A stretch of 32,134 bases of DNA from Candidatus Sumerlaeota bacterium (GTDB lineage: Bacteria > Sumerlaeota > Sumerlaeia > SLMS01), in NCBI GenBank assembly GCA_007132505.1, contig SLOM01000211.1, positions 1-32,134 on the forward strand, given 5' to 3'. Made by a program: the position numbers and the translations under genes. Shown piece after piece: positions 1 through 8,043 of the stretch (position 1 is its first letter; each line of letters starts with the position of its first letter). The notes below the pieces were generated by a model. It ran no database searches. It saw only the letters and a list, made by a program, of their open reading frames with translations, and was not told the DNA's origin.

Positions 1-2196
1 ATGTTCTGGTTCGGGTATCTGGGGCGCCCCATCCCGGAGGATGGCGGCATCTACGAGATCACGATGAGCTTCCCGGAAAGCCTCTCCCCCGCCTCAGAGA
101 CGGTGGAGCCGCTCACCGCCTCCTCCGAGCCGCACGCCACGGAAGAAGCCCGCGTGCCGGGTCCCCAGCGTGACTACATCATTCCAGAACCAAAGGAGCT
201 GGCCTATACCGGTGCCGAAATACCCCTGAACGGCGGAGTGGTCGTCTATACAGGCCCTGATCCGGGCCCGGGTATCGAGACCGCCGCGGAATTCCTCGTG
301 CGCGACCTTCGGGAGATCTACCGGACCGAGGCCCGCATTGTCCGCGGACCGGCCCCGGCCGATCCACCACAGGGCGCCATCCTTCTCGGGGAGGCCGGCC
401 GTTACGCCGAGCCTGCGGAAATGCTCGAACAGCACGGACTCAGCCTGCCCGATCACGAGGAGGGCTACGCGCTCCGCGTGGGCGACCGGTACGCAACCAT
501 TGCCGCAAACACCGAGCAAGGCGTCTTCTTCGGCGTCACCACGCTCCTTCAGCTGGTGGGAACTGGTGAGGACGGCGTGGTGTTGCGCGGCGCGGAGATC
601 GTGGACTGGCCGTCCCTCGACTTCCGGGGGATTCACGCGCTTTCCGGCAGGGATGCCGGAGACCAGATATCCAAGGCCGTCCGCGAGCTGATGGCCCGCT
701 ACAAGCTCAACTCTTTCATCTGGGAGTGTCAGTACATCATCTGGGACAATGCGCCGGAGCTTGAGCATCCACGCTTCGGCATGACCAAGGACGATGCGCA
801 GAAGGTTATCGAGGCGGCGGACAGGTACTTCGTGGACCTCATTCCGCTCATTCAGTCGCTCGGCCACAGCGAATGGATCTTCACCGGCGGGCACAACCTG
901 GACATCGCCGAAGACCCCGAAACGCCCTACGCCTACATGGTGACGAATCCGCGCACCTATGAGTTCATCTTCACGATCTTCCAGGAGGCGCTCGACTTCT
1001 TCGAGCCCACCGGCTTCCACATCGGCCACGACGAGGTCACGATGCGCGGGCGATTCCCCTACCGGAGCGCCGACTCCGGCATGAGCGTCACGGACCTGAT
1101 CATCAAGGACATCGAGAAGCTGAATGACTGGTTCCGGGAGCGCGAGGTGGACGTCTATATGTGGGGTGACATGTTCCTCCACAGCAGCGAGGCCTCCGAC
1201 GCCCACTTCGCCCCCTCCGTGGAGATCGCGCAGGAACGGCGGGAGCGACTGCCCAGGGACATCATCATCACCGACTGGCATTACGCGACGGTTGAGCCGG
1301 AGGAGTTCATCTCCATTCCGCTCTGGATCGGGGAAGGATTCCAGACCATCGGCGCCGGATGGTACAGGCCCCGCAACATCAAGAATCTGGCCCTGGCCTG
1401 CATTCAGAATGACGCACTCGGGTACCTGCAGACCACGTGGGCGGGGTTCAATTTCGCAATAGACAACAACGAGGCGCAGTGGTTCCAGTACTGGTCCTAC
1501 ATCACCGCGGCCCACTATGCCTGGTCCGGCGACGACACGCCGCTGGAGGACCTTCCCTTCGTGCCCAAGGAAGAGTTCCTCAACACCTGGTTCCGCACAC
1601 AGCCGCTTCTCGAGAAGCGCGAGGGCTTCCACCTCGACCTGCGGGAGGCGTACAATCGTTCCCTCGTGGACGAGGACGGATCGGGCTGGCTCGGCTTCGG
1701 CCCGCAGAATGACTTCCGTAACCTGCCCGAAGGGGACGTCCTCCTCGGCGAAACGGCCTTCCGGCTGGACCGGAACGAGCAGGGTCATGGCGCCATCGTG
1801 CTTGCCGGCATGATGAACCCAGCCGGCGAGTTCCCCGAGGCCGTCACCCTGGAAACAGGTGGCGTCAGCGCCTCGGAGCTTCGCTTCCTCATGACGGCAG
1901 CCTTCCCCACACGCGAGCAGCGCCGCGCCGGCACCATCGAGGTGCACTACGCAGACGGCGAGGTGGAGAGCATGCCGCTGAACTACGGGCAGCAGCTCTT
2001 CGCCTTCGGGGACGAGCGGGCCGGCGGCATCTCCCGCATCGCCTGGGAGGGTGAGTCCGCAGATGGCTCGCCCATCCGCCTGTGGGATACCCTCTGGATG
2101 AATCCTCATCCGGAGAGGGAAATCGAGGCAGTCCGAGTCTCCAGCACCGGAACGGAGGCCGCCCCGGTCATCCTCGCCATTACGGGCGTGAAGTAA
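1..2196 (+). CDS. GH20 beta-N-acetylhexosaminidase-like glycoside hydrolase, probably 5'-truncated by the window
   Basis: A glycoside hydrolase family 20-type enzyme, expected to remove terminal N-acetylhexosamine from glycans. A GH20b-like alpha/beta domain lies at about residues 45-200, followed by a TIM barrel at about 205-560 and a C-terminal beta-rich region. The catalytic Asp-Glu pair of the family is visible in 'FHIGHDEV' (about D344/E345); the Asp positions the substrate acetamido group and the Glu is the acid in the substrate-assisted mechanism. The ORF begins at base 1 and the first 30 residues look like the end of another segment, not a signal peptide, so the true start is probably upstream. 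It leads a same-strand run with a DUF4434 protein, a GNAT and a PIG-L deacetylase, which supports an amino-sugar role. The family assignment is firm; substrate and cell location are inferred. Confidence 0.85.
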   Translation: MFWFGYLGRPIPEDGGIYEITMSFPESLSPASETVEPLTASSEPHATEEARVPGPQRDYIIPEPKELAYTGAEIPLNGGVVVYTGPDPGPGIETAAEFLVRDLREIYRTEARIVRGPAPADPPQGAILLGEAGRYAEPAEMLEQHGLSLPDHEEGYALRVGDRYATIAANTEQGVFFGVTTLLQLVGTGEDGVVLRGAEIVDWPSLDFRGIHALSGRDAGDQISKAVRELMARYKLNSFIWECQYIIWDNAPELEHPRFGMTKDDAQKVIEAADRYFVDLIPLIQSLGHSEWIFTGGHNLDIAEDPETPYAYMVTNPRTYEFIFTIFQEALDFFEPTGFHIGHDEVTMRGRFPYRSADSGMSVTDLIIKDIEKLNDWFREREVDVYMWGDMFLHSSEASDAHFAPSVEIAQERRERLPRDIIITDWHYATVEPEEFISIPLWIGEGFQTIGAGWYRPRNIKNLALACIQNDALGYLQTTWAGFNFAIDNNEAQWFQYWSYITAAHYAWSGDDTPLEDLPFVPKEEFLNTWFRTQPLLEKREGFHLDLREAYNRSLVDEDGSGWLGFGPQNDFRNLPEGDVLLGETAFRLDRNEQGHGAIVLAGMMNPAGEFPEAVTLETGGVSASELRFLMTAAFPTREQRRAGTIEVHYADGEVESMPLNYGQQLFAFGDERAGGISRIAWEGESADGSPIRLWDTLWMNPHPEREIEAVRVSSTGTEAAPVILAITGVK

Positions 2197-2230
2197 CGCA
2201 CAACGACGCGATAGCACGGAGAAGCACGCC

Positions 2231-3160
2231 ATGATGCAAATAACCGGCACGTTCCTTGACGAAATCACCTACGACATCCCACCCCACAACTGGGGGCCGG
2301 AGGAGTGGCGTGAGGAGTTCCGCACCATGGCAGACGCGGGACTGGACACGCTCGTGGTGATCCGGTCAGGGCTGCGGGACATGGCGTGCTTTCCCTCCGA
2401 GACGCTGGGCATCCGCGATGTCCCGGACCTGTTGCGCTTCTTCCTCGACGAGGCGGAGCGCCATAACATGTCCCTCTTCATCGGCAGCTATGATTCCGGT
2501 ACGCTGTCCTATGAGTGGACGAACTGGCGCCACGACTGGGAGATCAACCGGCGCTTCGTGGAGGAAATCGAGAGCCGCTACAACGGGCATCCAGCCTTCA
2601 CGGGCTGGTACATGGCGAACGAAACAGTGCAGCCCTCGCGCAACGCGGCGGAGCTATACACCCGCATCCCCGCCCGCATGAAGGAGCTGAGCCCCGACCG
2701 CCCGGTCCTGATCTCCCCCGGGTACCCCTCCTACGTCAGCCGGGACGACTCGGCGGAAATCCGACACGCGAAATTCCTCGACGGCTGGGATGCCATCCTC
2801 CGCCAGGCCGGAGCCGTGGATATTTGCGCCTTCCAGGACGGCTCCTGCGCCTACGCCAACGACAGCGACCAGACATTCGAACTGGAACGTTACCTGGCCG
2901 AGACGCAGCAGCTCTGCCGCGCCCACGATGTCCGCCTCTGGCAGAACATCGAGACCTTCTCCTGGAAGTTCCCCATCAAGTTCCCGGTCATTGACTGGCG
3001 ATACCTCCAGCGCAAGATGCGCATCGCCGAGACGTACGCGGAGAAGCTGATCACCTTCGAGTTCAGCCATTTCCTCAGCCCCAACTCCATCTTCCCCTCC
3101 GCGCAGCACCTCTACCGGCGCTATCGTGAGCAGATTCTGGACGGCAAGCCCTTTGAATAA
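2231..3160 (+). CDS. DUF4434-like TIM-barrel protein, putative glycoside hydrolase
   Basis: A 309-residue protein resembling DUF4434, a TIM-barrel family often found beside polysaccharide-degrading enzymes. The opening 'ITGTFLDEI', the segment 'HNMSLFIGSYDSG' and 'GWYMANETVQPS' (a likely active-site strand with a Glu) fit that pattern. No signal peptide is seen, so a cytoplasmic protein acting on imported sugars is plausible. The start is ATG-ATG, preceded by GGAGAA at suitable spacing and 34 bases after the GH20 gene, consistent with cotranscription. The stop codon lies inside an inverted repeat. The catalytic residues and substrate cannot be decided from sequence alone. The family call rests on remembered similarity, not a search. 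Confidence 0.65.
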   Translation: MMQITGTFLDEITYDIPPHNWGPEEWREEFRTMADAGLDTLVVIRSGLRDMACFPSETLGIRDVPDLLRFFLDEAERHNMSLFIGSYDSGTLSYEWTNWRHDWEINRRFVEEIESRYNGHPAFTGWYMANETVQPSRNAAELYTRIPARMKELSPDRPVLISPGYPSYVSRDDSAEIRHAKFLDGWDAILRQAGAVDICAFQDGSCAYANDSDQTFELERYLAETQQLCRAHDVRLWQNIETFSWKFPIKFPVIDWRYLQRKMRIAETYAEKLITFEFSHFLSPNSIFPSAQHLYRRYREQILDGKPFE

Positions 3161-3186
3161 GGGCCCATCACCCAAACGGGCTTGCC
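3143..3186. other. Nested inverted repeats at the DUF4434 stop codon
   Basis: GGCAAGCCC (3143-3151) pairs perfectly with GGGCTTGCC (3178-3186). A smaller competing hairpin, GCCCTT (3148-3153) with AAGGGC (3159-3164), encloses the stop codon. There is no T tract, so this is more likely an mRNA 3'-end or processing structure, or an attenuator between the DUF4434 and GNAT genes, than a classical terminator. Confidence 0.45.
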
Positions 3187-3249
3187 GCTCCCCCCGCCTT
3201 CGGGCCTTGCTGTCCGTTGACCGGCAGAATCCCACCGGAGGAGGAACCC

Positions 3250-4266
3250 ATGGAGGACGTACTCAGCCGCAAGCGCACCATCAGCCTGAAGAAGGGCGGG
3301 GACATGGTGGCAGGCGTGGTGGAGCAGCAAATGCCCCAGGAGTTGATGCGCCGGCTCCAGTACCTCCTTGTCGCCAAGGCCCCCCAGTACTACACGCACT
3401 TCGACGAGTACATGCTCCACGGCCGGGACGGTATCGAGGAAGGACTGGAGTGGCGGTTTTACCTGGGCCTTCTCGACAACCAGCTTGTGGGCAACATCTG
3501 CACTTGGGAGTATCGGGGCATCGGTATCCTGGGCCATGTCTATACGTCGGACTCCGCCCGTGGGAAAGGCGTGGCCACAGCCCTGATGGAGATGGTGCGG
3601 GATGACTTTGGGACACGCGGCGGCCGCATCATGGAACTGAACACTCACCCCGGCACGACCGCACACCGCATCTACTCGCGCTTTGGCTTCAAGGACACCG
3701 CCGAGGTTCCCGGCGCGATGATCCTTGAGACGGTGCCCGGCACGCTCGATTCGCTGTTCGAGGCCGAGGATTCCCGCATCGTGCCGCTTGAATGGCGCCA
3801 CTGGCCCACCCTCAATCTGCTGACGCTGCAGGGCGAAGGCGAGTTCATACGCTCCGTGGCCACGAACCTCTACGGCCCGGGCGACATGGAGGGCCGGCTC
3901 ATAAGGGTCCGGGCGGCCCAGGCAAAGGGCAGGATCCCGGCATGTGTCATGAAGGTTCTCGAAAATGAGGCCGGCACGGCACTCGGGCTCGGTACCGTCC
4001 TTCCCGACCCCAACTTCGGCGCCCTCGGCACGCACCAGGTCCTGGACCTGTTCATTCACCCGAAATGGCGCCACCTCGAAGCGGACTTGGCGAAGGCCTG
4101 CGCCAGTGAATGGGCCGGGGACCTCCTGTGTTACCGCTCCGAGCCCGCCGAATGGTTCGAGGAATTCGGATTCAACCGCACCGGCACGATCCCCGGCGCG
4201 GCAAACAGCCAGGACGTCATGATCTGGGTAAGGCGCCCCACCGGCGCGAAAGGAAACTCAAAATGA
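3250..4266 (+). CDS. GNAT-family N-acetyltransferase with two GNAT-like halves
   Basis: An acetyl-CoA-dependent N-acetyltransferase of 338 residues. The first half carries the GNAT core: the strand 'GHVYT', then 'ARGKGVATALMEMV', matching the acetyl-CoA pyrophosphate-binding motif A (R/Q-x-x-G-x-G/A), then 'AHRIYSRFGF', a typical motif B. The second half looks like a diverged GNAT fold without a clear motif A, as in several two-domain GNATs. The ORF track starts at 3217, but GGAGGAGGAA sits directly before the ATG at 3250, so I chose that start. The gene overlaps the downstream PIG-L deacetylase by ATGA, implying translational coupling; an acetyltransferase next to a deacetylase suggests turnover of acetyl groups on an amino sugar or similar amine. 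The substrate is unknown. Confidence 0.8.
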   Translation: MEDVLSRKRTISLKKGGDMVAGVVEQQMPQELMRRLQYLLVAKAPQYYTHFDEYMLHGRDGIEEGLEWRFYLGLLDNQLVGNICTWEYRGIGILGHVYTSDSARGKGVATALMEMVRDDFGTRGGRIMELNTHPGTTAHRIYSRFGFKDTAEVPGAMILETVPGTLDSLFEAEDSRIVPLEWRHWPTLNLLTLQGEGEFIRSVATNLYGPGDMEGRLIRVRAAQAKGRIPACVMKVLENEAGTALGLGTVLPDPNFGALGTHQVLDLFIHPKWRHLEADLAKACASEWAGDLLCYRSEPAEWFEEFGFNRTGTIPGAANSQDVMIWVRRPTGAKGNSK

Positions 4267-4985
4267 CCCACATCTTCTACTGTCCACATGCGGACGATGA
4301 GACGCTCACCATGGGGGTCGGCATCCTGCAGTGCCTCGAGCGGGGCGAGCAGGTCTACCTTGTCCTGATGACCGATGGCTCGGCCTGCGGCTCCATTCAC
4401 TTCCTCAACGGCACAGCCAAGTGCCCAATCCACAACAAATTCCACGACCCGATCGAAGAGCACTACCTTGACGGAATGCTGGACACACAGGACCATATCG
4501 CCGCGCGACGGCGCGAGTTCCTCTCCGCTGCCAGCCTGCTCGGCGTCCCCTCCGCGAACTGCCGCGTGTATGGCTACAAGGACGGCAAGCTCACCGAGGA
4601 GCAGGCACGCCAGATCGCCATGCGCATCGAGAAGGACGAGGACATACCCTCCCCGAAGACACACCACACCACCACCTCCAAGTACGACGACCACAACGAC
4701 CACATCTCCTGTGGCAACGCCTTGGCCGCACTGCACCAGGAGGGCATCATTTCCACTGTCCCCGTCTATTACGTGAAGCGCAGCAAGTGGAAGACGATCC
4801 CGGACGGCGGGCCGGTGGAGAAGATCGCCGCCGAGGGGAAACAGAAGGAAATCCTACGCAAGGTGTGCGAAGACGTCTACATGAACTGGGACCCTGAGAA
4901 GGGGCACTACGCGGTGGGGTACCATTCCGTGCCGCAGAGCTTCGATCATCTGCTGAAGGACTTCACGAACAGGGTGCACAAGTAG
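4263..4985 (+). CDS. PIG-L/LmbE-family zinc-dependent N-deacetylase
   Basis: A 240-residue member of the PIG-L/LmbE family, zinc enzymes that deacetylate N-acetylglucosamine-containing or related small molecules. The N-terminal zinc and catalytic motif reads 'PHADDE' (about H9, D11, D12), and the third ligand region is 'DHNDH' near residue 142. The start is the ATG overlapping the GNAT stop (ATGA). The longer ORF-track version starting at 4110 reads through the GNAT gene in another frame and is not real. The protein has no signal peptide. Context with GH20 and GNAT genes fits amino-sugar metabolism; the exact substrate (free sugar, sugar conjugate or thiol precursor) is not visible. Confidence 0.85.
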   Translation: MTHIFYCPHADDETLTMGVGILQCLERGEQVYLVLMTDGSACGSIHFLNGTAKCPIHNKFHDPIEEHYLDGMLDTQDHIAARRREFLSAASLLGVPSANCRVYGYKDGKLTEEQARQIAMRIEKDEDIPSPKTHHTTTSKYDDHNDHISCGNALAALHQEGIISTVPVYYVKRSKWKTIPDGGPVEKIAAEGKQKEILRKVCEDVYMNWDPEKGHYAVGYHSVPQSFDHLLKDFTNRVHK

Positions 4986-5010
4986 GGCCCGCGCTTTTTG
5001 TTGGCGGGCC
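4986..5010 (+). terminator. Hairpin after the PIG-L gene, possible terminator
   Basis: GGCCCGC (4986-4992) pairs perfectly with GCGGGCC (5004-5010) around an 11-base loop, immediately after the PIG-L stop. A T run lies in the loop and only a weak T-rich stretch (ATATTTG) follows, so it is an imperfect intrinsic terminator. Its position at the end of the four-gene run supports the role. Confidence 0.5.
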
Positions 5011-5095
5011 ATATTTGCGTTTGACATGCCAAACTCCCTGAAGGACACCTTCCACCGCCTGCACGGCACACCCCCACTGGAAGGAGTCATCAGTC

Positions 5096-5839
5096 TTGTT
5101 TGTACCCCCACCACGCAAGGCCTTCACCCTGATTGAGCTGCTGATCGTCGTTGCGATCATCGCGATTCTGGCAGCCATCGCAGTTCCCAACTTCCTTGAG
5201 GCGCAGACCCGCGCCAAAGTCTCCCGCGTGCAGTCCGACATGCGGGCACTGGCCACCGCCATCGAGTCCTACCGGGTGGACCACGGCGAATACCCGGAGG
5301 GAACCGACAACCCCGGCAAGTTCGACCCGGCCTACAGCGATTTCTTCGGGCCGCTTGCTGCCGGGTACTACACCTTCGCCACCCGCACCCCCGAGGGCGC
5401 CGTGGCGGGGAGAGACTTCTTCACGATCACCACGCCGATCGCCTACATGACGAGTATGGTGCATGATCCCTTCGCGGCGCACCTCGGCGGCAACATCACC
5501 TACTGCTACCGGAACGCCAAGGACCTGAAGAACGGGTACATCATCACGAGCTTCGGTCCCGCTGCGAATGTCCTGACGAGCCTGGACGGACGGCCGGGCG
5601 TCGGCACACGCAATCCGAACCCGCTTTCCACGTGGTCCGACCCCGGCGTGCCGGCACGGCTGGGCGACATCAACGAACGCGCCGTCATCCACTACATGGA
5701 GGGAACGGGCGGGAACCTCCGCCAGATTGTGGATCAGCAGTATGGCTCACTCAGCAACGCGTTGGAGGACCTCGCCTACGATCCCACCAACGGAACGACG
5801 AGCACGGGCGACATCTACCGCATCGGGCCGATGCAGTAG
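5096..5839 (+). CDS. Type IV pilin/type II secretion-like pseudopilin
   Basis: A 247-residue prepilin-like protein. The short basic leader 'MFVPPPRKA' is followed by 'FTLIELLIVVAIIAILAAI', the class III signal and transmembrane helix cut and N-methylated by prepilin peptidase. The -1 residue is Ala rather than the usual Gly, a variant I recall from several uncultured phyla. Glu at mature position 5 is present. The segment 'NFLEAQTRAKVSRVQSDMR' is typical of the large pseudopilin families in Sumerlaeota/PVC-like genomes. The start is TTG, supported by GGAAGGAG nine bases upstream. The globular C-terminus probably sits on the periplasmic or outer face. No assembly genes are adjacent. It could be a major or minor pseudopilin; the partner apparatus is unknown. 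Confidence 0.85.
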   Translation: MFVPPPRKAFTLIELLIVVAIIAILAAIAVPNFLEAQTRAKVSRVQSDMRALATAIESYRVDHGEYPEGTDNPGKFDPAYSDFFGPLAAGYYTFATRTPEGAVAGRDFFTITTPIAYMTSMVHDPFAAHLGGNITYCYRNAKDLKNGYIITSFGPAANVLTSLDGRPGVGTRNPNPLSTWSDPGVPARLGDINERAVIHYMEGTGGNLRQIVDQQYGSLSNALEDLAYDPTNGTTSTGDIYRIGPMQ

Positions 5840-5872
5840 GGCCCCGGGGCGGTAGCGGGTGGCTCCCACGGC

Positions 5873-6373
5873 TCAGCGCGGGGGGCCGCCCTCCTGCGGT
5901 GGAGGCGGCGCACGATTCTCGTCCCGCTCCTCGTCACGCCACAGCGCCCGTGTGTTGGGGAAGTACATGCTCCACCACGACTCGCCCGGCCTGCGCCAGG
6001 GGCTTACCCCCGCCGGGAAGTTCGGCCAGATGGACCGGCAGGGGATGTACGTCACCACGCCGAACACGCCGGAGAGCGCCTTGAACACGTAGTGGCTGAA
6101 GTCCATGCCGACACCCGCGTCGAAGCCGCGCCGGAACGTCCACCCGCCAGTGACGCGGGGGACCGGGTCGGGACGGGTCATCCACGACCAGGTTTCGAAG
6201 GCGTTGGTGACGGTCACCAGCGGCGCATCCACAACATCGCGCGTCACGGTGATTGGCGTCACGACCACCTTCACGGGGGTTGGCGTCCTCGAGGCACACC
6301 CTCCGGCGAGCGCCACCACAAGTGCCAGTGCCGGCAGGAGGAGTGCGAATCTGCCCATGGCCGGTCGTGTCAT
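5873..6373 (-). CDS. Small lipoprotein of unknown function
   Basis: A 166-residue protein with an N-terminal hydrophobic signal ending in 'VVALAGGCASRT', a plausible lipobox with Cys around residue 25. The mature part contains 'SHYVFKALSGVFGVVTYIP', weakly reminiscent of small envelope proteins in the TIGR04073-type group, and ends in a Pro-rich tail. I chose ATG 6373 because GGGGAG lies eight bases before it. The ORF track shows only a long fusion (5873-7174) whose upstream part is a shadow of the permease gene. It is the last gene of the minus-strand run behind the AEC permease (50-base gap) and converges on the pseudopilin. Function is not recognisable; lipoprotein status is fairly clear. 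Confidence 0.65.
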   Translation of the reverse strand: MTRPAMGRFALLLPALALVVALAGGCASRTPTPVKVVVTPITVTRDVVDAPLVTVTNAFETWSWMTRPDPVPRVTGGWTFRRGFDAGVGMDFSHYVFKALSGVFGVVTYIPCRSIWPNFPAGVSPWRRPGESWWSMYFPNTRALWRDEERDENRAPPPPQEGGPPR

Positions 6374-6423
6374 TCCTTGTGCTCCCCTTCGGACAGTTGG
6401 TTGGGGCGCAGGATCCGCCGCCA

Positions 6424-7512
6424 TCACCCGAGGTGCAACCCAATCGTCATCCAGACAGGCAGGACGATGGCGGCGGCGAGGCTGGCGATGAGCTGCACGC
6501 CGGAGGCCACCTCCCATTCCCCGCCGTAGCGCCTTGCCGCGATGGCCAGGTTCATGGCGGGGGGCGCCGCGGCCACCAGCAGCAGCACGAACGCCGTCAG
6601 CGGGTCCGCGGGGATCCAGTCCCATCGCAGCATCAGCATGATGATCCCCGGCACGAGGAGGAACCGGAAGAGCATCACCGGCAGGAGGCTCCGCAGCGTG
6701 AAGGCGTGCCCGATGCGGCACTGCGCGATCAGCGCCCCGACGATGATCATGGCCAGGGGCGGCATGGCGGCCGCCACGACCCCCATCGCCCCGAAGAGCA
6801 TGCGCAGGGGCGCGAAGGCCTCCGCTTCGCCCCGCGCCGCCTCCGGCATGCCCGGCAGCAGCGCGAGACCCGCCCCGACGATCACACCGAGCACAGGGCC
6901 ATTGAACGTCGAGGCGAGCGACTGCCGCCAGTCGCGCCTCTCCGCCCCGCCGTTGCCCGTGACGAGCCAGGTGCCAAGCGTCCACTGGAACGGATTGATC
7001 GCAAAAACGCCCACGCCGATCAGCACGCCGACAAGGATGTGCTGGTCCTCGCTCGTTACGGCGAGTGCCAGGGGCAGTGGCACGTAGAAGCTGTTCGGCA
7101 GCGCCGCCATGGCGGAGACGGCGCGATCCGTCCCCGGAAGCCCGGCCGGACGGAGGCGAAAGAAGAGCAGACACAGCGCCACGGTCAGCGGAATGTACAG
7201 CGCTGGCAGCAGAATCAGCGGCGAGGCCTCCGCCAGCGTGTCCAGGTCGAAACCCCGCACCATCGCAAGGCAGAGCATCGCCGGCACGATCACGTCAATC
7301 ATCAGCTTGGTCAGGCCCTCGAGCCCCTCGTTGGAGAGGAACCGCCAGCGGATGGCCAGGAACCCGAGCAGAGCGACCAGGAAGAGCTTCCCGATCGCCT
7401 CCAGGCAGACGAGAAATGTTTCGAGAGCGGAGGCGTGCTCAAGCAACGGAGGAAGGGGTGCTCCGGAGATCGGTCTTCCCCGCAGGAAGCCCCGCCCGCC
7501 ACGGCGGGCCAA
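6424..7512 (-). CDS. AEC-family (auxin efflux carrier-like) membrane transporter
   Basis: An integral membrane permease with about ten hydrophobic helices, such as 'LFLVALLGFLAI', 'ALYIPLTVALCLLFF' and 'MPPLAMIIVGALIAQC'. Overall pattern and length match the AEC/MdcF family, which exports or imports small carboxylates or similar solutes in bacteria. The segment 'PNSFYVPLPLALAV' fits the conserved first helix pair. The annotated start is a TTG at 7512 with no visible Shine-Dalgarno and a hairpin directly downstream; family length and the Pro/Arg-rich first 20 residues suggest the real start may be near the TTG at 7446. It follows the C-terminal RdgC gene by 18 bases, so is probably cotranscribed. 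Substrate is unknown. Confidence 0.75.
   Translation of the reverse strand: MARRGGRGFLRGRPISGAPLPPLLEHASALETFLVCLEAIGKLFLVALLGFLAIRWRFLSNEGLEGLTKLMIDVIVPAMLCLAMVRGFDLDTLAEASPLILLPALYIPLTVALCLLFFRLRPAGLPGTDRAVSAMAALPNSFYVPLPLALAVTSEDQHILVGVLIGVGVFAINPFQWTLGTWLVTGNGGAERRDWRQSLASTFNGPVLGVIVGAGLALLPGMPEAARGEAEAFAPLRMLFGAMGVVAAAMPPLAMIIVGALIAQCRIGHAFTLRSLLPVMLFRFLLVPGIIMLMLRWDWIPADPLTAFVLLLVAAAPPAMNLAIAARRYGGEWEVASGVQLIASLAAAIVLPVWMTIGLHLG
7494..7509 (-). other. GC-rich hairpin after the RdgC C-terminal gene
   Basis: GCCCGCC (7494-7500) and GGCGGGC (7503-7509) are perfect inverted repeats separated by two bases. In minus-strand RNA this hairpin forms just after the RdgC C-terminal gene and immediately inside the annotated TTG start of the permease. 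No T run follows, so it may be a processing or partial-termination element; it also argues for a later permease start. Confidence 0.35.
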
Positions 7513-7530
7513 GCCAAAGGACGAGGCGGG

Positions 7531-8043
7531 TCAGATGCCGCGCGCCCAGCGGGCCAGCTCCTCGCGCCAGGTATCCGGGGAAAGCCGCTCGGGCAGGAAG
7601 GCCTCAAACAGTTCGTCCAGCAGCGTATAGACGCGCAGCACCGCCTCGATGCGCGCCTCCAGGTAGGACTCCGCGTCGGGGATCGGCGGGACGGGCAGCT
7701 TGAGCGAGCGGAGGTCGAACGTCCCGCCGTCGAGCGTGAACGTCCAGGTGTCCTCCACCGCCGTCAGGAGGAACTTCCCGCGCATGAGGCGTTTCCCCCG
7801 GCGCAGGGCGCTGATGACCTCCGGCGCCGTGGCCGCCTCCTCCCCGGAGAGCGTCACCTTGCGCGCCTCGCCCGCCTCGGAGGCGAACTGCAGCGGCCCC
7901 TGCACGTCCAGCTTCAGGCCGGGCTCGCTAGGAATGCCTGGTACCTTGTCCTCCAGCACCCGCACGAGCAGCCAGGTCAGGAAATCCGGGCCGAGGGCCC
8001 CGTAGCGCTCGAATGCCTCCAGCGGCGCGAGTTCACTGGCCAT
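7531..8043 (-). CDS. RdgC-like protein, C-terminal half
   Basis: A 170-residue protein matching the second half of RdgC as found in longer, deltaproteobacteria-type homologues: 'FERYGALGPDFLTWLLVRV', then a beta-rich segment with 'RGKRLMRGKFLL', 'DTWTFTLDGGTFDLRSLKLP', and a C-terminal helical part 'LLDELFEAFLP'. RdgC is a ring-shaped DNA-binding protein that restrains RecA. I chose ATG 8043 rather than 8091 because AGGAG sits seven bases upstream. That start lies inside the N-terminal gene, giving an 11-base overlap and translational coupling. The two products probably assemble into one RdgC-like unit, or the gene was broken by a frameshift. Family identity comes from remembered patterns, not a search. 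Confidence 0.6.
   Translation of the reverse strand: MASELAPLEAFERYGALGPDFLTWLLVRVLEDKVPGIPSEPGLKLDVQGPLQFASEAGEARKVTLSGEEAATAPEVISALRRGKRLMRGKFLLTAVEDTWTFTLDGGTFDLRSLKLPVPPIPDAESYLEARIEAVLRVYTLLDELFEAFLPERLSPDTWREELARWARGI

Noticed and set aside
94-2268. 724-residue minus-strand ORF opposite the GH20 gene
   Set aside because: No recognisable domains, and its composition is that of an antisense shadow of a GC-rich gene; the plus-strand GH20 motifs are clear.
5021-5049. TTGACA promoter for the pseudopilin
   Set aside because: The -35 box is perfect but nothing resembling TATAAT occurs 16-18 bases downstream.
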